NCBI RefSeq assembly: GCF_900215465.1
Contig: NZ_OBEH01000007.1
Location: 106,844-170,843, forward strand
Direction of reading: 5' to 3'
Source: Flagellimonas pacifica
Lineage (GTDB): Bacteria > Bacteroidota > Bacteroidia > Flavobacteriales > Flavobacteriaceae
DNA: 64,000 nt
Positions 14,630 through 22,555 of this stretch are shown here, piece by piece; position 1 is the first letter of the stretch; the number at the start of each line of letters is the position of its first letter. Position numbers and translations under genes: made by a program. Below the pieces are notes generated by a model. It ran no database searches. It saw only the letters and a program-made list of their open reading frames with translations, and was not told where the DNA came from.

Positions 14630-15415
14630 TTGGATTTTCTGAATTTTCTTGAATTTAAAATCACAGATGTCATCGACATTGTGCTTGTGGCCGCTCTACT
14701 CTACTACATTTACAAACTTGTAAAAGGTACGGTTGCCATCAATATTTTTATTGGAATTGTGATTGTTTGGGCCCTGTGGAAATTGACCGAGCTGATTCAA
14801 ATGAAAATGATCAGTAGCATGGTGGGTGGTTTTATGAACATTGGTCTTATTGCATTGATCATTGTGTTCCAACAAGAAATACGAAAGTTCCTGTTGATGA
14901 TTGGCTCTACCAACTTTGCATCCAAGCGGAGTTTTATCCGGCATTTTAAATTTTTAAGGCAAGAGGCCATGCCCACCAATACCAATATTGAAGCAGTTGT
15001 GAATGCCTGTGAAAAAATGGGTTCTACCAAGACAGGAGCCATTATTGTCATGGAGCGCACCAACTCCCTTGACTTTGTTAAGATAACCGGGGATAGCATG
15101 AACATTGAGATTACCCAACCTATTTTGGAGAGTATTTTTTTTAAAAATAGCCCACTACATGATGGAGCGGCGATAATACAAGACAACTACATTACGGCAA
15201 CTCGGGTAATCCTGCCCGTTTCCAACGACCGGAACATTCCTTTACGTTTTGGACTGCGCCACCGTGCCGCTGTGGGCATTACCGAAAAGACCGATGCCAT
15301 TTGTTTAGTGGTAAGTGAAGAAACCGGATCTATTACCTATATAAAAAACGGTGAGTTTGTTCCCTATAAGGGAATGGAAGAATTGACCAATCTTTTAAAG
15401 AAGGATTTGGAGTGA
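14630..15415 (+). CDS. cdaA: diadenylate cyclase CdaA (c-di-AMP synthase)
   Basis: 261 residues. Three membrane helices (about 13-30, 36-56 and 65-82) are followed by a DisA_N catalytic domain. The active-site motifs are intact: DGA at 178-180 and RHR at 210-212. It makes c-di-AMP from two ATP; the messenger controls potassium and osmolyte balance and cell-wall stress. The start is unusual: the only start that keeps the first helix is the TTG at 14630, because an in-frame stop lies at 14594 and the first Met is after helix 2. It follows folP by 44 bp. Confidence 0.94.
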   Translation: MDFLNFLEFKITDVIDIVLVAALLYYIYKLVKGTVAINIFIGIVIVWALWKLTELIQMKMISSMVGGFMNIGLIALIIVFQQEIRKFLLMIGSTNFASKRSFIRHFKFLRQEAMPTNTNIEAVVNACEKMGSTKTGAIIVMERTNSLDFVKITGDSMNIEITQPILESIFFKNSPLHDGAAIIQDNYITATRVILPVSNDRNIPLRFGLRHRAAVGITEKTDAICLVVSEETGSITYIKNGEFVPYKGMEELTNLLKKDLE

Positions 15416-15449
15416 TCGCTACTGACTAAAGATGGATAAAAAGTAAAAT

Positions 15450-15899
15450 ATGACAATTGAACAAATATTAGCTGCCTTAGGGTTAATTGGGATTGGAAGT
15501 GTTATCCCAGCTATTGTTTCATATTTTATCGCATCAAGAAAGAAGAAATCTGATTCAAAACAAGAGCTTAAAGAAAAAAGATATAAAGCGATTTTGCTTT
15601 TATGCTATGCATTTGTCAACTACGAAAGAGAACACACTACTCTTATTATAAACCGACCAAATATTACTTCAAAGGAAGAATTGCTGAATGAACTTACCGC
15701 AGAATGGGTAAATATGTCTTTATATGCTTCTGATATGGTAATATCAAAAATGAAGAAATTGCTCGAAAAGCAAGGAGAAGAAGAATACAATTCGCTCATT
15801 ATTGAAATGAGGAAGGATTTATATAGTGTCAAAACAAAATTGACTGCTGATACATTTAAACTTGAAATGACAGAATTAATAAACAAACACAATTCATAG
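15450..15899 (+). CDS. hypothetical protein with one N-terminal membrane helix
   Basis: 149 residues of no family I recognise. An N-terminal hydrophobic helix (about 5-27, ending in a Lys-rich stop-transfer KKKSD) is followed by a cytoplasmic, charged, all-helical domain. It lies 34 bp after cdaA, but the base composition is more AT-rich than its neighbours and codon choice is A-heavy. That suggests an accessory gene rather than part of the folP-cdaA unit. No catalytic motif is seen. Confidence 0.6.
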   Translation: MTIEQILAALGLIGIGSVIPAIVSYFIASRKKKSDSKQELKEKRYKAILLLCYAFVNYEREHTTLIINRPNITSKEELLNELTAEWVNMSLYASDMVISKMKKLLEKQGEEEYNSLIIEMRKDLYSVKTKLTADTFKLEMTELINKHNS

Positions 15900-15921
15900 G
15901 AGGTTACCTTGAAAGCTTAAT

Positions 15922-16122
15922 TTATTTCGATTCTCTCAAAACAACCACCATATCCCTCAAAGCCGAAACAACACTTTGGATTTCTTTCCGGTTAAACGAA
16001 TTTTCTTCTACATAAAAGAGCATCTCTATTCCCAAATCCAAAATCTCGGCCAGAGCTTCTTTTGACCCATACCTGTCCTTTATCAATTCCGACAAATAAG
16101 TTTCTTCTTTTTTATTAAGCAT
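15922..16122 (-). CDS. small hypothetical protein, divergent from an XRE regulator
   Basis: 66 residues, predicted all-helical and charged (KKEETYLSELI at the start, LRDMVVVLRESK at the end). I do not recognise the family. It is transcribed away from the XRE gene across a 56-bp gap, the usual arrangement for a small gene controlled by its neighbour. It could be one half of a two-gene regulatory or toxin-antitoxin-like pair, but nothing in the sequence shows a toxin. Confidence 0.5.
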   Translation of the reverse strand: MLNKKEETYLSELIKDRYGSKEALAEILDLGIEMLFYVEENSFNRKEIQSVVSALRDMVVVLRESK

Positions 16123-16178
16123 ACGACAGTACGATATATAGGTCTATAAATGTAATCAAAAATTGGGACTTTGGCTCC

Positions 16179-16403
16179 ATGACAAAAATCAGAGATGACA
16201 AATTCCTTAAATCCTTGGGTAAAAAAGTCAAGGAGGTTAGAATTCAAAAAAACATCTCCACCTACGATTTGTCTTACGAATCAAACGTCTCTCGAAGTCA
16301 AATTAATTCCATCGAAAAAGGAGACATCAACACTACAATCTGCACTATTAAAGCGTTAGCCGATGCAATGGAAGTTGATATCAAAGATTTGTTAGATTTT
16401 TAA
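16179..16403 (+). CDS. XRE-family helix-turn-helix regulator
   Basis: 74 residues, entirely a Cro/C1-type HTH domain: LGKKVKEVRIQKNISTYDLS, then the recognition helix around VSRSQINSIEKG (about 38-49), and a closing helix ending VDIKDLLDF. There is no effector domain, so it is a simple DNA-binding protein, probably acting on the divergent gap at 16123-16178. The DUF3667 gene follows after 17 bp and may be co-transcribed. Confidence 0.88.
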   Translation: MTKIRDDKFLKSLGKKVKEVRIQKNISTYDLSYESNVSRSQINSIEKGDINTTICTIKALADAMEVDIKDLLDF

Positions 16404-16420
16404 TCAAATTTTCGGCATCC

Positions 16421-17185
16421 ATGAACTGTAAAAACTGTGAAGCAAGCTTACGATCAGACTTTGGATATTGCCCCTCCTGTGGTGCCAAGGTCATCCACAA
16501 CCGACTGGCATTAAAAAATGTCTTTCAAGACCTCAGTTTTCAGGTATTTAATTGGGACAACACCTTTTTAAAAACTTTGCGCCATCTATTTTCCAAACCA
16601 GAAACGGTTATTTTGGAATTCATTTCGGGCACTCGAAAAAAGTATATGAATCCCTTTGGTTTTTTTGCCATTGCCGTGACTCTCTCCGGCCTAATGTATT
16701 TTGTACTTAGAAACGTTTATGACATAAGCCTTACCCAGAGTAGTTTTTCTGATGCCGACCCCAAGGACATGAGTTTTATGTTTGACTACCAAGGGTTGAT
16801 GGCCTATATGATCATGCCTTTATATGCCCTACTTTCTTGGATGTTATTTAGAGGAAAAAGAAAATTTAACTACACGGAGCATCTTGTTGCCAATGCTTAC
16901 ATAATAGGGCAAACATCTTATGCACAGGTTGTACTTTACATATTGGTACTTGGCCTTTTCCCTGTTAAATTCGATATTTTCAACTTTGTCTTTTTACTGG
17001 TGATAGTGGCCTATCAGTTTATTGTTTTGGGAAGAATGCACCAGACCAAACTTTGGGGCACTCTTTGGCGGGCTTTTGTCTATTTGTTCTTTTTGATGGT
17101 TCTGATGATGGGAATAGGTATTGTTGCAGTAATCATTACCTTAATGACTGGGCAGGTTTCATTGGAAGATTTTGCTCCAAAATAA
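16421..17185 (+). CDS. DUF3667 membrane protein with zinc ribbon
   Basis: 254 residues. An N-terminal four-Cys zinc ribbon (Cys3, Cys6, Cys17, Cys20; CPSCGAKV) is followed by the DUF3667 core, with RHLFSKPETVILEFISGTRKKYMNPFGFF at about 54-82 (seen as two blocks) and about five membrane helices up to residue 245. The role of the family is unknown; it is widespread in Bacteroidota and often lies alone. It follows the XRE gene closely. Confidence 0.86.
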   Translation: MNCKNCEASLRSDFGYCPSCGAKVIHNRLALKNVFQDLSFQVFNWDNTFLKTLRHLFSKPETVILEFISGTRKKYMNPFGFFAIAVTLSGLMYFVLRNVYDISLTQSSFSDADPKDMSFMFDYQGLMAYMIMPLYALLSWMLFRGKRKFNYTEHLVANAYIIGQTSYAQVVLYILVLGLFPVKFDIFNFVFLLVIVAYQFIVLGRMHQTKLWGTLWRAFVYLFFLMVLMMGIGIVAVIITLMTGQVSLEDFAPK

Positions 17186-17279
17186 TCGCTTTAGTTTTTC
17201 AAGCGTGGACAAAACTCTTGTTTTACTTTCTTGTTCCAAAGGAAATCTTAATTAACATTTTTTTGCTTTTGTCTTGTCA

Positions 17280-17287
17280 TACATTTG
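17280..17287 (+). promoter_or_regulatory. candidate -7 promoter box for the NTF2-like gene
   Basis: TACATTTG, an exact TAnnTTTG match 19 bp before the ATG at 17307. A TTTG lies upstream at 17262-17265, but the 14-bp spacing is shorter than usual. It supports the downstream start of the next gene. Confidence 0.42.
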
Positions 17288-17306
17288 GCATCAAAATCAA
17301 CAAAAA

Positions 17307-17759
17307 ATGAGAAAAACCATCAACTTACCCCTTTGCTTCATATTATTTACCGCTTTATATGCCCAAGCACAGACCCAAAAAGACAGCATGGAAATCAGAC
17401 AAGTGGCATTGGATTATATTGAATCCCAACACCATGTAAAACCGGAGCAGTTTGAACGTGCTGCCCACCCCAGAATGGTAAAAAGAACCTTCTGGACCGA
17501 CAAAAGCACCCAAAAAGAATATTTACGGGAAACTTTTACGGATGCTATGATCTTATTGGCCGAGACCTATAATAAGGATGGGGACAAATTTCCCGTGAAT
17601 CCGAAGAAAGAAGTGGTTATACTTGACATTTACGATAAAACCGCCTCGGTAAAATTAGTCGCCGATGATTGGGTCGATTATATGCACATTATTAAACTAA
17701 ATGGGAAATGGCAAATTGTAAATGTACTATGGCAGTTTAAAGACTCAAGTATTCACTAA
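17307..17759 (+). CDS. secreted nuclear transport factor 2 (NTF2)-like protein
   Basis: 150 residues. A signal peptide (about 1-22, ending YAQAQT) precedes an NTF2/SnoaL-like fold of the putative lumazine-binding type: helix MEIRQVALDYIESQHH, a HP.MVKR strand, and a terminal strand HIIKLNGKWQIVNVLW. No catalytic residues can be assigned; such proteins are usually small ligand-binding or accessory domains in the periplasm. The frame opens 11 codons earlier, but the ATG at 17307 gives a normal signal peptide and follows a TAnnTTTG box. It is convergent with the ABC transporter, with an 11-bp gap. Confidence 0.8.
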   Translation: MRKTINLPLCFILFTALYAQAQTQKDSMEIRQVALDYIESQHHVKPEQFERAAHPRMVKRTFWTDKSTQKEYLRETFTDAMILLAETYNKDGDKFPVNPKKEVVILDIYDKTASVKLVADDWVDYMHIIKLNGKWQIVNVLWQFKDSSIH

Positions 17760-17770
17760 TACTTTTATGT

Positions 17771-19543
17771 TTAGGCAACCTCCTCGGCCAAGAATTGAGC
17801 TTCGTACAAATCGTTGTAATACCCGCCTTTTTTAAGTAATTCTTTGTGGGTACCCATTTCAACGATCTGACCAGCATCCATTACAATAATTTTGTCCGCT
17901 TTTTTAATCGTCGCCAAGCGGTGTGCAATAATAATAGATGTCCTTCCTTCGGTGATTTTGTCCGTAGCCTGCTGGATCAACTGTTCGGAATAGGTATCTA
18001 CAGAAGAGGTAGCTTCATCCAGAATCAATATGCTAGGGTTGCTGACATAGGCCCTCAAAAATGCAATCAATTGCCTTTGTCCACTGGAGAGCATACTTCC
18101 GCGTTCCTTTACATTGTATTGATATCCGCCAGGTAAGCTCGAAATAAACTCGTGCACCCCAATCTGTTTGGCGGCTGCCTCAATATCTGACAGCGCAACA
18201 GATTCATCACGAAGTGATATGTTGTTGGCAATGGAATCCGCAAAAAGGAAAACGTCTTGCAACACAATGGCAATATGGGAACGCAATGACCTTAAAGAGT
18301 AGTCCTGAATGTTGTGTTCATCAATCAGAATATCCCCAGACTTAATCTCGTAAAAACGATTCAACAAGTTGATGATAGTAGATTTTCCTGCCCCGGTAGC
18401 TCCCACAATGGCCACTGTCTCTCCAGCCTTCACATCAAAAGAAATTCCATGTAACACTTCTTCATTTTCCAAGTACCCGAATCGAACATCAGAGAATTGA
18501 ATGTTTCCTTTTACATCAGCTTTTTCCAAGGTTCCCTTATCGGCAATTTGACTATCGGTATCCAAAATCTTGAACACCCGGTTTGCAGCCACCATTCCCA
18601 TTTGCAGGGTATTGAACTTATCCGCAATCTGACGAAGTGGACGGAACAACAAATCCATCAAAAAGAAAAAAGCAAAAATGGAACCTGTATTGTTGAGCGC
18701 TACATTTTCAATGTTTTGGATTACCCCAAAATATACCACTAGCCCAATACCAATGGAATATGAGATTTCGGCAATGGGAAAAAAGATGGAGTTGTACCAA
18801 ACCGTTTTTAACCAAGCATTTTGATGTTTTTCATTGATTTTTCGGAATTTTTCCTTTTCAATTTCTTCACGGTTGAAGAGTTGAACGATCTTCATTCCCG
18901 CAATACGCTCTTGCACAAAGGAATTCAAATTGGCTACTTGTGCCCTTACCTCAATAAAGGCAATTTTCATAGCTTGTTGAAATACCCTTGTCGCAACTAG
19001 AATTATCGGTAGAATGGCAAATACGATCAAGGCCAATTTCCAATTGATGTAGAGCATTACCGCAGCACCGGAAAGCATTTTCAACAAATCGGCCACAATC
19101 ACAAAAAATCCCTGACTGAATATTTCACCAATACGTTGCATATCTGCAACTGCTCGGGTTACCAAAACTCCTATGGATGAATTGTCAAAATAGGTCATTT
19201 TAAAACCCATCATCTTTTGAAAAAGCCGAACCCGAATATCCTTGATGACCGACTCGCCCAACAAGTTTGCATAATAATTGAAGGAGAGCTGACAAAGTAC
19301 CTGTCCAAACAATACGCCTAACATGGCCAATACAATGGCCGCCAATTGCGCGCTGTCTTTATTGGAAAGTGCATCATTAATAATGTTCCTGACCAGAACG
19401 GGTGTCAAAACCGCAAAACCGGCCGATAAAATAGCTACACCTGCCACCACCCAAAAGGTAATCCTATAGGGTTTAGTATGCGCAAACACTCGTTTGAACA
19501 AACCAAAGTCAAATGCTTTTCCTACTTCATCATTTTTGCTCAT
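17771..19543 (-). CDS. ABC exporter, permease-ATPase half transporter (MsbA/LmrA-like)
   Basis: 590 residues, full length for a type IV ABC half-exporter that works as a homodimer in the inner membrane. Six membrane helices (about 28-310) are followed by a nucleotide-binding domain with Walker A GATGAGKS (381-388), signature LSSGQ (485-489), Walker B ILILDE (505-510) and switch His541. Substrate is probably a lipid or hydrophobic drug, inferred from family only. Its start overlaps the end of truA by 14 bp, so the two are translationally linked. Confidence 0.93.
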   Translation of the reverse strand: MSKNDEVGKAFDFGLFKRVFAHTKPYRITFWVVAGVAILSAGFAVLTPVLVRNIINDALSNKDSAQLAAIVLAMLGVLFGQVLCQLSFNYYANLLGESVIKDIRVRLFQKMMGFKMTYFDNSSIGVLVTRAVADMQRIGEIFSQGFFVIVADLLKMLSGAAVMLYINWKLALIVFAILPIILVATRVFQQAMKIAFIEVRAQVANLNSFVQERIAGMKIVQLFNREEIEKEKFRKINEKHQNAWLKTVWYNSIFFPIAEISYSIGIGLVVYFGVIQNIENVALNNTGSIFAFFFLMDLLFRPLRQIADKFNTLQMGMVAANRVFKILDTDSQIADKGTLEKADVKGNIQFSDVRFGYLENEEVLHGISFDVKAGETVAIVGATGAGKSTIINLLNRFYEIKSGDILIDEHNIQDYSLRSLRSHIAIVLQDVFLFADSIANNISLRDESVALSDIEAAAKQIGVHEFISSLPGGYQYNVKERGSMLSSGQRQLIAFLRAYVSNPSILILDEATSSVDTYSEQLIQQATDKITEGRTSIIIAHRLATIKKADKIIVMDAGQIVEMGTHKELLKKGGYYNDLYEAQFLAEEVA

Positions 19544-20282
19544 TAAATATCTTTTTTGGGTAAGAGACCTTTGTCAAATATAATCCTTTTGCAGGGACAG
19601 AAACTCCTGCTTTGCCCCTATCCTTACTCTCAATAATTATGTTGATTTCTTCAGGTTGCATCTTTCCTGTACCAACATTCAGCAATGTTCCCACAACAGC
19701 CCTAACCATATTGCGTAAAAATCGGTCTGCTGCAATGGTAAACACCAAGCGATCTTCTTTCTGTTCCCACATGGCATGCTTTACATCACAATTAAACGTC
19801 CTAACATCGGTATTGGATTTAGAAAAACATTCAAAATCTTTGTGTTCCAATAAAAATTGAGCTGATTTGTTCATCGCATCAATATCGAGTGGAAGTTTTA
19901 CAAAATGTGCAAAATCGGCATAAAACGGATTCTTTTCTTTAACCACCCAATACTCATAGGTGCGTTCCTCTGCATCAAATCGGGCATGGGCCTCAACTTG
20001 AACACTTTGAATGTTTTGCACTGCAATATCTTCAGGGAGAAAGGCATTCAATTTGAATGTGAGTTCTTTTGAATCTTCGATTGTATCAAAATCAAAATGC
20101 GCAAACATTTCTTTAGCGTGCACACCAGCATCTGTGCGCCCGGCCCCAACAACATCAATTTTTTTGCGTAGCAGCGTAGACAGGGCTTTCTCCAGTACCT
20201 CCTGAACGGTTATTGCGTTGGGTTGGTTTTGCCAGCCGTGGTAGGCTTTCCCGAAATAAGAAAATTGGATGAAATATCTCAA
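19530..20282 (-). CDS. truA: tRNA pseudouridine(38-40) synthase
   Basis: 250 residues, complete. It converts uridines 38-40 of the tRNA anticodon arm to pseudouridine. The catalytic Asp51 is in GAGRTDAGVHA and the N-terminal RYFIQFSYFGKAYHGWQ is typical. The start is TTG at 20282: an in-frame stop lies four codons upstream and there is no ATG, while an AAGGGA ribosome-binding site lies about 5 bp before the TTG. It is divergent from the phosphodiesterase gene (88-bp gap). Confidence 0.95.
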   Translation of the reverse strand: MRYFIQFSYFGKAYHGWQNQPNAITVQEVLEKALSTLLRKKIDVVGAGRTDAGVHAKEMFAHFDFDTIEDSKELTFKLNAFLPEDIAVQNIQSVQVEAHARFDAEERTYEYWVVKEKNPFYADFAHFVKLPLDIDAMNKSAQFLLEHKDFECFSKSNTDVRTFNCDVKHAMWEQKEDRLVFTIAADRFLRNMVRAVVGTLLNVGTGKMQPEEINIIIESKDRGKAGVSVPAKGLYLTKVSYPKKIFNEQK

Positions 20283-20370
20283 TGGATTCCCTTACTTTTA
20301 AGTTGTTAAAGATACTTGAATCCCCCTCAATAGAAATCTTACTATATTTTTTTAGCATATTTTTAGCGTT

Positions 20371-20865
20371 ATGACCAAAATTTTGTTGCTTTCCGACACC
20401 CATGGACATATGGATGAGTCCATTTTAAAATATGCTGCACAAGCTGATGAAATCTGGCATGCGGGAGATATTGGAACTATTGCAGTGACCGACAAATTGA
20501 AAGCATTGAAGCCACTTCGAGCGGTTTATGGCAATATTGATGATCATGTTATTCAAATGGAGTTTCCCGAACATAACCGTTTTTTCTGCGAAGGTGTTGA
20601 TGTCTGGATTACCCATATTGGAGGCTACCCCAATAAATATAATGTTAGGGTTAGGGACGAAATCAAACGAAATCCCCCAAAATTGTTTATCTGTGGGCAC
20701 TCCCATATTTTAAAAGTCATGAACGATAAAAAGTTGAATTTGCTTCATATGAATCCCGGTGCCTGTGGAAAACACGGCTTCCACCATATTAGGACCATGC
20801 TCCGTTTTGTTATTGATGGGGAAAAGATTTCGGATTTAGAGGTCATTGAAATAGGAAAAAACTAA
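20371..20865 (+). CDS. YfcE/MJ0936-family metallophosphoesterase
   Basis: 164 residues. It has the calcineurin-like motif set: LLSDTHGH (6-13), HAGDIG (about 30-35), YGNIDDH (about 53-59), THIGGYP and CGHSHIL (about 110-116), and a C-terminal NPGACGKHG. The two-metal site is therefore complete. Members hydrolyse phosphodiesters of the cyclic nucleotide type in vitro; the physiological substrate is unknown. Its stop codon directly abuts the ATG of the PqqB-like lipoprotein gene, so the two are co-transcribed. Confidence 0.92.
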   Translation: MTKILLLSDTHGHMDESILKYAAQADEIWHAGDIGTIAVTDKLKALKPLRAVYGNIDDHVIQMEFPEHNRFFCEGVDVWITHIGGYPNKYNVRVRDEIKRNPPKLFICGHSHILKVMNDKKLNLLHMNPGACGKHGFHHIRTMLRFVIDGEKISDLEVIEIGKN

Positions 20866-21819
20866 ATGAAACATTGCCTTTTAATCATCTTACTATTTAG
20901 CATAGCCTGTAATAACAAGGTTAAGCAGGAAAAAGAGGCATTTTCTGAACCTGATGCCAGTGTTGCTCTATATGTATTGGGCACTGTTCAGGATGCAGGC
21001 AGTCCGCATATTGACTGTCAAAAAGAGTGTTGTTCTGTTTTGTTCAAAAATCCTGACCCTGATCGTAAAGTAGTTGCATTGGGTTTGGTAGATCATGAAA
21101 ATGGGAAATCGTTCCTGTTCGAGGCTACTCCAGATATACCTACTCAATTACGGTTATTAAGGGACTTTTCGGGTAATGAAAACGATATTCCTGATGGGAT
21201 TTTCTTGACCCATGCACATATTGGCCATTATACCGGATTAATGTACCTGGGGCGCGAAGCCAAAGGAGCAAACCAGGTTCCAGTATATGCAATGCCCAAA
21301 ATGAAATCGTTTCTGGAAACCAATGGCCCTTGGAATCAATTGGTAACCTTAAATAATATTAATCTTCAACAAATTCAAGATGAAACACCATTGCAACTGA
21401 CCTCCAATATTACGGTTGTGCCTTTTTCGGTACCTCATCGAGATGAATATTCTGAAACGGTAGGGTATAAAATTATGGGTCCGAACAAGTCTGTTCTTTT
21501 TATTCCCGACATAGATAAATGGCACAAATGGAAAAAGAACATTGTTGAAGAAATCAAAAAGGTGGATTTTGCGTTTTTAGATGCTTCATTTTTTGACGAA
21601 AAGGAAATCAACAATAGGAATGTTTCCGAAATACCCCATCCCTTTGTTATTGAAAGTATGAAACTTTTTGATGAGCTTTCCGATGAAGAAAAGGCTAAGG
21701 TCCATTTCATTCATTTCAATCACACTAATCCCCTTTTGAAGCCAAAAAGCTCTGAATTCAGCTCGGTTCTGATACAAGGTCATAAGGTTGCTAAGTTTCG
21801 ACAAAAGTTTGCACTTTGA
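20866..21819 (+). CDS. PqqB-like metallo-beta-lactamase-fold lipoprotein
   Basis: 317 residues. A lipoprotein signal (Cys15 in FSIAC) is followed by an MBL fold of the PqqB type: an N-terminal GTVQDAGSPHIDC..CC block matching the PqqB start, then LTHAHIGH (114-121), VPHRDEYSETVGY, FIPDIDKW and IHFNHTNP as metal ligands. The usual HxHxDH is HAHIGH here, so the Asp that binds the second metal is replaced by Gly120. No other pqq genes are present in the window, so it is not evidence for PQQ synthesis. It probably acts as a periplasmic or membrane-tethered hydrolase of unknown substrate. Confidence 0.82.
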   Translation: MKHCLLIILLFSIACNNKVKQEKEAFSEPDASVALYVLGTVQDAGSPHIDCQKECCSVLFKNPDPDRKVVALGLVDHENGKSFLFEATPDIPTQLRLLRDFSGNENDIPDGIFLTHAHIGHYTGLMYLGREAKGANQVPVYAMPKMKSFLETNGPWNQLVTLNNINLQQIQDETPLQLTSNITVVPFSVPHRDEYSETVGYKIMGPNKSVLFIPDIDKWHKWKKNIVEEIKKVDFAFLDASFFDEKEINNRNVSEIPHPFVIESMKLFDELSDEEKAKVHFIHFNHTNPLLKPKSSEFSSVLIQGHKVAKFRQKFAL

Positions 21820-21901
21820 GGTCATGATAAAGATAAAACTGGGAAATAGGCTTAACGAGGAAACACTGATTTAATAAATAAGTTGATCCAATAAAATTAA
21901 A

Positions 21902-21925
21902 AACCCCGGCATTGCCGGGGTTTTT
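21902..21925. terminator. bidirectional rho-independent terminator
   Basis: Stem AACCCCGGC / GCCGGGGTT with a 3-base ATT loop, T-runs on both sides. It separates the convergent PqqB-like and DUF4293 genes. Confidence 0.9.
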
Positions 21926-21952
21926 CGCACTAATACTACTAAGATGTTAGGT

Positions 21953-22363
21953 TTAACGTAAGCGATCAACAGATTTTACAAGATCTTCATCCTTTTTGAT
22001 GGCTCTGTTGGCCAGAACCAGAAAAACGATAGAAAATACAGGAATCAGCATCCCAATACCCTTCTCAGAAATGGTGTTTTCTCCGGATAAGCTTAGTGAT
22101 CGATAAACGAAAAATCCTAGTAAAAAAAGGTTCAATATCATATTCAATCTGTTCATAACAAATTGATTTTGTCTGTTTTTGTACATAAAAATTGAAATCA
22201 AAGCCAATGCCGCCGAACCATAAAAAACGATACTCATCCATAGCTCGTTTTTGGCAAAAAATTCAGCTCCTTCTCCATCAACCCATAAATTCAGTATAAA
22301 TGGTAGAATCCCAGCAAACAAGGCCACCATTACAAGAAAAAATGTCTGAATTCGTTGAATCAT
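21953..22363 (-). CDS. DUF4293 family membrane protein
   Basis: 136 residues with four predicted membrane helices (about 5-25, 44-62, 70-88 and 104-122). The start MIQRIQTFFL and the end RAIKKDEDLVKSVDRLR are typical of DUF4293, whose function is unknown. It lies next to and divergent from rho, a common arrangement in flavobacteria. A TAnnTTTG box lies 23 bp upstream. Confidence 0.9.
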   Translation of the reverse strand: MIQRIQTFFLVMVALFAGILPFILNLWVDGEGAEFFAKNELWMSIVFYGSAALALISIFMYKNRQNQFVMNRLNMILNLFLLGFFVYRSLSLSGENTISEKGIGMLIPVFSIVFLVLANRAIKKDEDLVKSVDRLR

Positions 22364-22385
22364 TGTTCAAATTGCTTTCGGAAGG

Positions 22386-22393
22386 CAAAAATA
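22386..22393 (-). promoter_or_regulatory. candidate -7 promoter box for the DUF4293 gene
   Basis: TATTTTTG on the minus strand, an exact TAnnTTTG match 23 bp before the ATG at 22363. Confidence 0.45.
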
Positions 22394-22555
22394 AGCGTCT
22401 TTTCGGTAAATGAAAGCTTATTGTTGAAAATAATTTGTATACTTGTGTCGTTATTAGCGAAGCACTTACCCAAGGAAATCTTTCCTATCGTAGTACCCCA
22501 ATAACTTTTTACTTCAATTTATTTCGATAAGACAAGTTTAATTTATTCATATTTA

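Noticed and set aside
20866..21819. PQQ biosynthesis cluster
   Set aside because: Only a PqqB-like protein is present; no pqqA, C, D or E gene lies in the window and the active-site motif differs.
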